Assembly (NCBI GenBank): GCA_964394665.1
Contig: CAYMYN010000060.1
Coordinates: forward strand, 1-15,685
Length of the DNA stretch: 15,685 nucleotides
Source of the DNA: CAYMYN01 sp964394665
Lineage (GTDB): Bacteria > Planctomycetota > UBA1135 > GCA-002686595
Direction: 5' to 3'
Part shown: in pieces, positions 10,144 through 15,685 of the stretch
Position numbering within the stretch: the first letter of the stretch is position 1
How the letters are laid out: the number at the start of each line of letters is the position of its first letter
Translations under genes and position numbers: made by a program
Notes under the pieces: model-generated
Database searches by the model: none
The model's input: the letters and a program-made list of their open reading frames with translations, nothing else
Told to the model about the DNA's origin: nothing

Positions 10144-11264
10144 GCCGGGCGGTCGCCTACCACGAGGGGCGCTTTCCGCCGCGGGATCTCGACTGGCCGC
10201 GCCTGATCCCTCTCCTGGGGCCCGCGGCGGCGGCAGTGGCTCGCTACGACGGGATGTTGGCGGCGCTACCCAACCCGTCGGTGTTGCTCTCGCCGTTGAC
10301 CACCCAGGAAGCGGTTCTCTCCTCGCGCATCGAGGGGACCCAGGCCACGATCGGCGAGGTGCTCGAGTTCGAGGCCGGCGAGGACGGCGTTTCGGACGAG
10401 AAGCGCGAGGACATCCACGAGGTCTTACGGTACCGGGCCGCGATGCGGGAGGCCGAGCGCCTGCTGGCGAGGCTGCCCCTGTCCTTGCGCGTCGTGCGCG
10501 ACGCGCACCGTGTCCTGCTGGCGGGGGTGCGCGGCGGGAACAAGGCCCCGGGCGAACTACGTCGCACGCCCAACTGGATCGGGACGCCCGGGCGCCCCAT
10601 CGAGGAGGCCCGCTTCGTGCCGATCGGCGCGGATCGTCTGCCGGATGCGATGGGCGCATGGGAGAGCTACATGCACGCCGAGGAGCCGGATCGGTTGGTG
10701 CAGCTCGCCATCCTCCACGCGGAGTTCGAAGCCCTGCACCCGTTCCTCGATGGGAACGGACGGCTCGGTCGCATGCTCGTGCCGCTCTTCCTGTGGCAGG
10801 TCGGCCTGATCCGGCGCCCGATGTTCTACATCAGCGCCTACTTCGAGGAGAGGCGCGACGCCTACTATGACAGTCTCCTGCGCGTGTCGCGGGACGACGA
10901 GTGGACCGGCTGGTGCGCCTTCTTCTTGCAGGCCGTGCGCTCCCAGGCCGAGGCCTGCCTCGTCCAGGCGAAGGCCATCCTCGATCTCTACGAGCAGATG
11001 AAGGTTCGCCTGCCCGAGCTGACCCGCTCGCAGCACGCCATCCGAGCACTGGATTGGATCTTCGAGAAGCCGGTCTTCAGGTCGTCCGACTTCGCGGCCG
11101 TCTCCGCCGGTTCCGCCATCTCCGCCTCGACCGCCCGGCGCCTCCTGCTCCAGCTCCGCGAGGGCGGCGTCCTCCGGGAACTGGCTCCCGGTCAGGGCCG
11201 GCGCGCGGCGGTGCTGATCTTCCCGGCCCTGCTGACCATCGTCGAGGGGAGGGAGGTGCGTTGA
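10140..11264 (+). CDS. Fic-domain protein (putative AMPylase) with inhibitory motif and C-terminal winged helix
   Basis: This 374-residue protein has the full Fic core motif HPFLDGNGRLGR (200-211), whose histidine and asparagine/arginines serve nucleotide transfer to a protein hydroxyl, usually AMP. An N-terminal SSRIEG (61-66) fits the [S/T]xxxE[G/N] inhibitory motif of class II Fic proteins, whose glutamate blocks ATP binding. The C-terminal part (about 300-374) contains SDFAAVSAGSAISASTARRL, which reads like a winged-helix DNA-binding domain, as is usual in this type. The GTG at 10140 overlaps the mod stop as GTGA and has GGAGG at 10131-10135. The frame stays open far upstream inside mod, but that part is mod read in another frame. 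The position between mod and res suggests it modifies or senses the restriction machinery or its regulation; the target is unknown. Confidence 0.85.
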
Positions 11265-11295
11265 CCTCCACAGATTGCGCGCAAGCGCCGTTGTC

Positions 11296-11320
11296 GTTCA
11301 CAAACCAGGGGAAGGTGAAC
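11296..11320 (+). repeat. Inverted repeat in the fic-res gap
   Basis: GTTCAC (11296-11301) and GTGAAC (11315-11320) are reverse complements around 13 bases. It could be an operator or an RNA stem in the only sizeable gap within the operon. The arms are only six bases, so chance is possible. Confidence 0.3.
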
Positions 11321-11335
11321 AGCAAGGTCGACATG

Positions 11336-11370
11336 CCCCCCCTGGAGGGGCCCCCGGGAGGGGGAAGCTG
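11336..11370 (+). promoter_or_regulatory. C-run/G-run hairpin covering the res ribosome site
   Basis: Seven Cs (11336-11342), TGGA..GGGG, five Cs (11351-11355) and GGGAGGGGG (11356-11364) follow one another. The last G-rich run is the Shine-Dalgarno for ATG 11371, six bases away. It can pair with either C-run, which would hide the ribosome site in mRNA. This would limit translation of the nuclease subunit until structure is relieved. The pairing is read directly; the regulatory role is inferred. Confidence 0.45.
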
Positions 11371-14300
11371 ATGGCCCGCGGTCGACCCAGGAACCCAGCC
11401 TCGCCCTCCGGGGAGAGGTCCCCGGGCACGCGGGGACGCCGAGCCCAGGCCCAGGTCCCCTTCAGCCACAAGCTGGTGCTGAACCGCTGGCTCCTCTCGC
11501 TACTGGGGGTGGAGCGCTTCGAGGATCTAGCGGAGACCCTGCGCACGGGAGCTTCCGAGGGCCTGGACGGCGACAACGTCCATCACTTCCACCACGCCCT
11601 CACGGGGCGGCTGTTCAACGAGACGCGTCTCTCCGACGAGGAGCTCCTGGCCTACGACCGCAACATTGTCGCCCACACCCTGCGGCTGAACGAGCGGCGC
11701 CTCGCCCACGGCGAGGACCCGATCGTCTGGAAGTACTTCCAGTACCTGGCACTGCTCTTCACCGAGATCTACCTCGACCGCTACTTCCGCGATCCCGACG
11801 CGCTCCGGACTGCCCTCAACGAGGAAATCGCGAGCTACAACGAGGGCAAGCCGGACGCGGATCGCGTCGACCCTCTGGATGCCGAGGCCGAGGCCTGGCC
11901 CCAGCTCAACAAGATCTCCCTGTGGATGGCGACGGGCAGCGGCAAGACTCTGGTCATGCACGCCAACGTCCTGCAGTACCAGCACTACCTCGGGCTGCAT
12001 GGACGCCGACGCGACCTGAACCGGATCCTGCTCCTGACCCCGAACGAGGGGCTCTCGCGCCAGCACCTGCGCGAATTCGCTACGTCAGGCATCCAAGCCG
12101 AGCTGTTCGACAAGGACGGTCGAGGCCTCTTCACCAGCCAGTCGGTCGAGATCCTCGAGGTCACCAAGCTCCGCGACGACATGGGGGACAGGACCGTCGC
12201 GGTCGAGGCCTTCGAGGGCAACAACCTGGTGCTCGTGGACGAGGGGCACCGGGGAGCTTCCGGTGGAGGAGAGGGCGCTTGGATGCGTCACCGCAACGCC
12301 CTGTGCGAGAGGGGCTTCTCCTTCGAGTACTCCGCGACCTTCGGCCAAGCGGTGAAAGGCAGCCCAGTCCTCGCCCAGGCTTACGCCCGCAACATCCTGT
12401 TCGATTACTCCTACCGCTACTTCTACAAGGACGGCTTCGGGAAGGACTACCAGATCCTCAACCTCGACGAGGCTACCGAGCGCGACGACCTGGAGCTGTA
12501 CCTGGTCGCCTGCTTGCTGTCCTTCTTCCAGCAGCAGCGCCTCTACCAGGAGCACGGCGGCGCCCTCCGTCCTTTCCAGCTCGAGCGTCCGCTCTGGATC
12601 TTCGTGGGCGGCAGCGTGACGGCCAGCCTCGCCACACGGGACGCTTCGGACATCGTCGAGATCCTCAGCTTTCTGGCCCGCTTCGTCGCCGATCGTCGGG
12701 GCAGCATCGAGCGGATCGGACGCATCCTGAACCAAGGCCTCGTCACCGCCAACGGCCGCGATCTGTTCGCGGGCCGCTTCGTGTACCTCAACACGAGCGG
12801 CCTTGGCCCCGCGCAGATCTTCGAGGAGATCCTGCGTTCCGTGTTCAACGCGCCCGCGGGCGGCCAGCTCTACGTCCAGAATCTGAAGGGTGCGACTGGC
12901 GAGATCGCCCTGCGCTTGGGGGTCGAGAACGAGCCCTTTGGCCTGATCAACGTGGGGGACGATGCCAGGCTGGTCAGGCTGTGCGAGACCCGCGGCCTGG
13001 CCACGGGGGATCTTGAGTTCGCGGGTTCGCTCTTCGACGCCCTCTCGAAGGAGGACTCGGCTATCCACCTCCTGATCGGCTCCAAGAAGTTCACTGAGGG
13101 CTGGAGTAGCTGGCGCGTGTCCACCCTGGGCCTGATGAACGTAGGCCGGGGCGAGGGCGCCCAGATCATCCAACTCTTTGGGCGAGGCGTGCGTCTGAAG
13201 GGGTTTGGGAAGAGCCTCAAGCGCAGCGGCCGCGCTCAACTTCCGGAGGGCCTCCAGGCCCCGCGGCATATCGGGCTCCTCGAGACCTTGGGCGTCTTCG
13301 GGATCCGTGCGAGCTACATGGCGCAGTTCCGCGACTTCCTCGAGGAGGAGGGACTCCCCGCCAACGAGGATCGCCTCGAGTTCCTGCTGCCGGTCATCAA
13401 GGGCCTGGGCACGCAGAGGCTCCGGACCCTCAGGCTCAAGGACACGATCCAGGGCGTCAGCACCCAGTTCGGTGATGCCTTTCGGCGCCTCGGGCCCATC
13501 CCCACCCTTGGCCCACCCGACCCGGATGGCGAGCCGGACACGCAGTACCTCCATCGCAACCAGGTGGTGCTCAATTGGTATCCGAAGATCCAGGCGATGC
13601 GCTCGACGGGCCTGCACGGAGGGGACTCGGAGGCTGCACCAAACGAGGCTTCGCTTGGGGCCGGCCACATGGCCTTCCTCGACCTCGATCGGCTCCACTT
13701 CGAGCTCGAGCGCTTCAAGGCGGAGCGCGGTTGGTACAACCTGAACCTGACCCGCGCCGGAATCGCCGCCCTGCTTGCCGATCCGAGCTGGTACCGGCTC
13801 CTCATCCCGGGAGAGTCCTTGGCTTTCGACTCGTTCGAGCGCGTCCAAACCTGGCAGCAGATCGCGCTGGCGCTGCTCAAGAAGTACACGGAGCATTACT
13901 ACCGGTTCCGCAAGCGTCAGTGGGAACTGCCGCACCTCGAGTACCGCGACTTGGAGGAGACCGACCCGAACCTCCTGGGCGTCGGAGAAAGCCCCGATGA
14001 CGCGTACTACCGCGTACTGATCGACCGCTCCCAGGAGGAGATCGTCGCCAAGCTAAGCGAGCTGGAGACGATCATCCGATCCGGCGAGCTCAAGCCCTGG
14101 GCCTTCCGAGCGTTGAAGGCCGTGTGGTTCGGCCAGCATCTCTACCAGCCGCTGCTCTACCTGGACGGCAAGTTGTCCGAGAGCCTGGTGGAGATCACCC
14201 CCCAGCCCCTGAACAAGGGCGAGCGGCAGTTCGTCGAGGACCTGGCAGCATTCCACGACTCCAATCCGGACTTCTTCGAGCGACGCGAGCTCTACCTCCT

Positions 14301-14703
14301 TCGCAACCTGAGCCGTGGCCGCGGCGTCGGCTTCTTCGAAGCCGGCAACTTCCACCCCGACTTCATCCTCTGGCTCCTGGAGGGTGACGCCCAGCACGTG
14401 GTCTTCGTCGACCCCAAGGGGCTGCGCAACATCGGCCCGACCGACCCCAAGGTCCAGTTCCACGACACGGTCAAGGAGATCGAGGAACGCCTGGGCGACT
14501 CCTCGATGCACCTGCACTCCTTCATCGTCTCGAACACGCCCTCGGCCGCCCTCCGAATGCTCTGGGGCTCGATGACCAAGGCCCAGATGCAGGCGCTGCA
14601 CATCCTCTTCCAGGAGGAGGACCGCCCCAACTACGTTCGCGACCTGCTCCAGCGGGTGCTCGAGAGCGGTTCGACAGCGACAGGCGGACCTCGTAGCCAG
14701 TAG
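11371..14703 (+). CDS. Type III Res-like DEAD/DEAH helicase-endonuclease
   Basis: This 1110-residue protein has Walker A MATGSGKT (186-193), motif II VDEGH (289-293; DEGH instead of the common DEAH), motif III EYSATF (319-324), KKFTEGW (572-578) and motif VI QLFGRGVRLKG (601-611). At the C-terminus FHPDFILW (994-1001) and VVFVDPKG (1010-1017) make a PD-(D/E)xK arrangement with D997, D1014 and K1016 as probable catalytic residues, as in type III Res endonucleases. The N-terminal 25 residues are basic and low in complexity; conserved sequence begins at FSHKLVLNRWLLSLLG. The ATG at 11371 follows GGGAGGGGG by six bases and was preferred to a TTG at 11275. It is the last gene of the operon, 106 bases after fic. 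It is expected to translocate along DNA using ATP and cut it together with Mod. No inactivating change is seen. Confidence 0.87.
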   Translation: MARGRPRNPASPSGERSPGTRGRRAQAQVPFSHKLVLNRWLLSLLGVERFEDLAETLRTGASEGLDGDNVHHFHHALTGRLFNETRLSDEELLAYDRNIVAHTLRLNERRLAHGEDPIVWKYFQYLALLFTEIYLDRYFRDPDALRTALNEEIASYNEGKPDADRVDPLDAEAEAWPQLNKISLWMATGSGKTLVMHANVLQYQHYLGLHGRRRDLNRILLLTPNEGLSRQHLREFATSGIQAELFDKDGRGLFTSQSVEILEVTKLRDDMGDRTVAVEAFEGNNLVLVDEGHRGASGGGEGAWMRHRNALCERGFSFEYSATFGQAVKGSPVLAQAYARNILFDYSYRYFYKDGFGKDYQILNLDEATERDDLELYLVACLLSFFQQQRLYQEHGGALRPFQLERPLWIFVGGSVTASLATRDASDIVEILSFLARFVADRRGSIERIGRILNQGLVTANGRDLFAGRFVYLNTSGLGPAQIFEEILRSVFNAPAGGQLYVQNLKGATGEIALRLGVENEPFGLINVGDDARLVRLCETRGLATGDLEFAGSLFDALSKEDSAIHLLIGSKKFTEGWSSWRVSTLGLMNVGRGEGAQIIQLFGRGVRLKGFGKSLKRSGRAQLPEGLQAPRHIGLLETLGVFGIRASYMAQFRDFLEEEGLPANEDRLEFLLPVIKGLGTQRLRTLRLKDTIQGVSTQFGDAFRRLGPIPTLGPPDPDGEPDTQYLHRNQVVLNWYPKIQAMRSTGLHGGDSEAAPNEASLGAGHMAFLDLDRLHFELERFKAERGWYNLNLTRAGIAALLADPSWYRLLIPGESLAFDSFERVQTWQQIALALLKKYTEHYYRFRKRQWELPHLEYRDLEETDPNLLGVGESPDDAYYRVLIDRSQEEIVAKLSELETIIRSGELKPWAFRALKAVWFGQHLYQPLLYLDGKLSESLVEITPQPLNKGERQFVEDLAAFHDSNPDFFERRELYLLRNLSRGRGVGFFEAGNFHPDFILWLLEGDAQHVVFVDPKGLRNIGPTDPKVQFHDTVKEIEERLGDSSMHLHSFIVSNTPSAALRMLWGSMTKAQMQALHILFQEEDRPNYVRDLLQRVLESGSTATGGPRSQ

Positions 14704-14738
14704 GCGCGCCATCCCCCGGCAATGCGCGATCCCGGACC

Positions 14739-14858
14739 TGTCCCACCGACGTCACGGCAGCCCCGCCCCCTGTCCGCCCCAGTCCAGCCCTGTCCACGAC
14801 GACCGCGCGCCGACCCCTCCCGAAGCCCGTTTGTCCGGTCCAGTCCACTCCTGTCCAC
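14739..14858. repeat. Phased GTCC repeats next to attR
   Basis: TGTCC/AGTCC/TGTCC occurs at 14771, 14781 and 14791, and again at 14832, 14842 and 14852, always ten bases apart; a further TGTCC lies at 14739. The two blocks (14771-14797 and 14832-14858) match at 23 of 27 positions and start 61 bases apart. Ten-base phasing places each copy on the same face of the helix. Their location 28-147 bases inside the attachment site fits integrase arm-type or excisionase binding sites. The repeats are seen; the role is inferred. Confidence 0.5.
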
Positions 14859-14885
14859 TCGGCGCCCGCCGCTAGGAACACCGTA

Positions 14886-14930
14886 TTCCTAAACCGGCGG
14901 TGACAGGTTCGAGTCCTGTCGGGCGCACCA
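14886..14930 (+). other. attR: 3' part of tRNA-Arg(CCT), anticodon loop to CCA
   Basis: The segment reads as anticodon loop TTCCTAA (14886-14892; anticodon CCT), 3' anticodon stem ACCGG, variable CGGTG, T-arm ACAGG-TTCGAGT-CCTGT with perfect pairing, 3' acceptor CGGGCGC (14920-14926), discriminator A and CCA. The 5' half is not normal: the bases before the loop (CCGTA) pair with only three of five positions, and no D-arm is present. A cut at the anticodon loop is the classic crossover point for tRNA-targeting tyrosine recombinases. It is not a working tRNA gene. It marks the far boundary of the island; an intact copy is expected left of the window. Confidence 0.82.
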
Positions 14931-15037
14931 CCCCAAGCCTTTGCGGGGGCGCGGCTTACGGCGGTCCGCACGTGCCGCCGAGACGCCCCCCGGCAGCGCG
15001 AGTGCCACGATCCCGCCACGATCGCGAGGCCCCTACG

Positions 15038-15060
15038 GCGCCCTGGGGGCCCCTGGGCGC
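15038..15060 (-). terminator. Possible terminator hairpin of the TPR gene
   Basis: GCGCCC (15038-15043) and GGGCGC (15055-15060) pair around an 11-base loop holding GGGGGCCCC. It lies about 80 bases beyond the minus-strand stop of the TPR gene, in the 210 bases between the island end and that gene, which otherwise hold only a GCCACGATC direct repeat (15004 and 15015). No T-run is present, so this is tentative. Confidence 0.25.
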
Positions 15061-15140
15061 GCCGCGGGCCGGTGGGGGGGGTGGCGACGGGCCCAGCGCA
15101 CAGGCCGCGACACGGGCCACCACAGGCCGCCTGGGCCGCT

Positions 15141-15685
15141 TCAGCGCACGTCGCGCCGCGCAGCCTGGGCCAGCGCCCACTCGCGCCAGTGCGGCTCCTC
15201 GGCCCGCAGCGCGATCTCGGCCAGCCAGGCCTCCAGCCGCTCGTCCTCGATGCGCGTGCGCAGCGCCAAGCTGGCGGCGCCCATCATCGCCGGCAGGTGC
15301 CCGGGATAGGCCTGGAGCGCGGAGTCGTAGGCCTCGAGGGCTTCCTTGTCGCGGCCGGCGGCTTCCAGGGTCAAGGCCAGGTTGACGCGCGGGTCGGGAT
15401 GGCCGGGCAGCAGTTTTCGGGCCCACTCGAATTCTTGGGCGGCCTCGTAGAGCTTGCCCTGGCCGAGGAGCAGCACGCCGAGATTGTTGTGGGCGGGGCC
15501 GTGGAAGAGATCGGCGCCGAGGGCGGCGCGCAGCAGGCGTTCTGCCTCGGCTGGATCGGAGGGCAGAGCTGCTGCGGCCTCTTGGACCAGGCGCTCGGCA
15601 CGTCCGGTGTCGCGCGCGGCGGCGGAGGGCGGTGTTCCGCTCCCCGAAATTCTGGCGCCCAGAAGGGGTGAATCAAGCGGGGTAA
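15141..15685 (-). CDS. Tetratricopeptide repeat (TPR) protein, C-terminal part (partial)
   Basis: The frame is open from the right window edge to the TGA at 15141-15143, giving 180 visible residues; the start lies outside. After a G/S/P/A-rich stretch come TPR-type helices: AHNNLGVLLLGQGKLYEAA, then FEWARKLLPGHPDPRVNLAL, then EALEAYDSALQAYPGHLPAM. These carry the TPR pattern of small residues and the P at the repeat end (…L.P.hP). TPR units are protein-interaction scaffolds; no enzymatic domain is visible. It lies on the far side of the tRNA fragment and is therefore taken as a core chromosomal gene next to the island insertion site rather than cargo. The GTG at 15474-15476 that opens a shorter frame is internal to repeats and is not the start. 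Confidence 0.78.
   Translation of the reverse strand, partial: TPLDSPLLGARISGSGTPPSAAARDTGRAERLVQEAAAALPSDPAEAERLLRAALGADLFHGPAHNNLGVLLLGQGKLYEAAQEFEWARKLLPGHPDPRVNLALTLEAAGRDKEALEAYDSALQAYPGHLPAMMGAASLALRTRIEDERLEAWLAEIALRAEEPHWREWALAQAARRDVR

Noticed and set aside
11275..11370. Earlier TTG start for Res at 11275.
   Set aside because: It lacks a ribosome site and adds low-complexity sequence, while ATG 11371 has GGGAGGGGG six bases upstream.
12085..13935. 616-codon antisense frame inside res, and similar antisense frames inside the SNF2 and mod genes.
   Set aside because: They are codon-bias shadows of real genes on the opposite strand with no recognisable domains.
14862..14930. A functional tRNA-Arg gene.
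   Set aside because: The D-arm is missing, the anticodon stem has two mismatches and the total length is about seven bases short.

Overview
The window is high-GC bacterial DNA and reads as almost all of one integrative genomic island plus a short piece of the host chromosome. The host is a high-GC bacterium that encodes CCA in its tRNA genes; the sequence does not fix its phylum (a Planctomycetota-, Myxococcota- or Acidobacteriota-like lineage would fit). No intact RNA gene and no CRISPR array is present.

Left edge (1-484): the last 26 codons of a tyrosine recombinase, beginning at what looks like its catalytic tyrosine, run by an ATGA overlap into a small DUF5049-type phage/island gene. A second small accessory gene follows and is broken by an apparent one-base deletion.

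Cargo part 1 (485-2685): an AT-richer single gene (738-1823) with a nuclease-like GGPDGGRD N-terminus and a strong Shine-Dalgarno, then a convergent multi-span membrane protein gene (2685-1981). Both differ in base composition from their neighbours, so the island is a mosaic. From 2686 to 3783 there is about 1.1 kb of very GC-rich DNA without a credible gene. It holds hairpins and two adjacent G-quadruplex motifs. A doubtful 56-codon ORF (3784-3954) leads into the main operon.

Cargo part 2 (3975-14703): a four-gene operon on the + strand, a SNF2-family helicase/translocase (965 aa), a large type III-like Mod DNA methyltransferase (1079 aa), a Fic-domain protein with its own inhibitory motif (374 aa), and a type III Res-like helicase with a C-terminal PD-(D/E)xK-type nuclease motif (1110 aa). 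Mod and Fic overlap by GTGA. The Res gene stands apart behind a 106-base gap whose G-rich ribosome site can be sequestered by C-runs. I read this as a modification-dependent anti-phage system of type III restriction architecture extended by a SNF2 motor and a Fic enzyme. The central catalytic/target-recognition part of mod is clearly poorer in GC than its two ends, as if exchanged by recombination.

Right edge (14704-15685): phased GTCC repeats lie just inside a 45-base sequence identical in design to the 3' part of a tRNA-Arg(CCT) gene, from anticodon loop to CCA. This is taken as the distal attachment site (attR). The orientation agrees with insertion into an intact tRNA-Arg gene lying left of the window beside the integrase. 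Chromosome resumes at about 14931, with the C-terminal part of a TPR protein on the minus strand, running out of the window.
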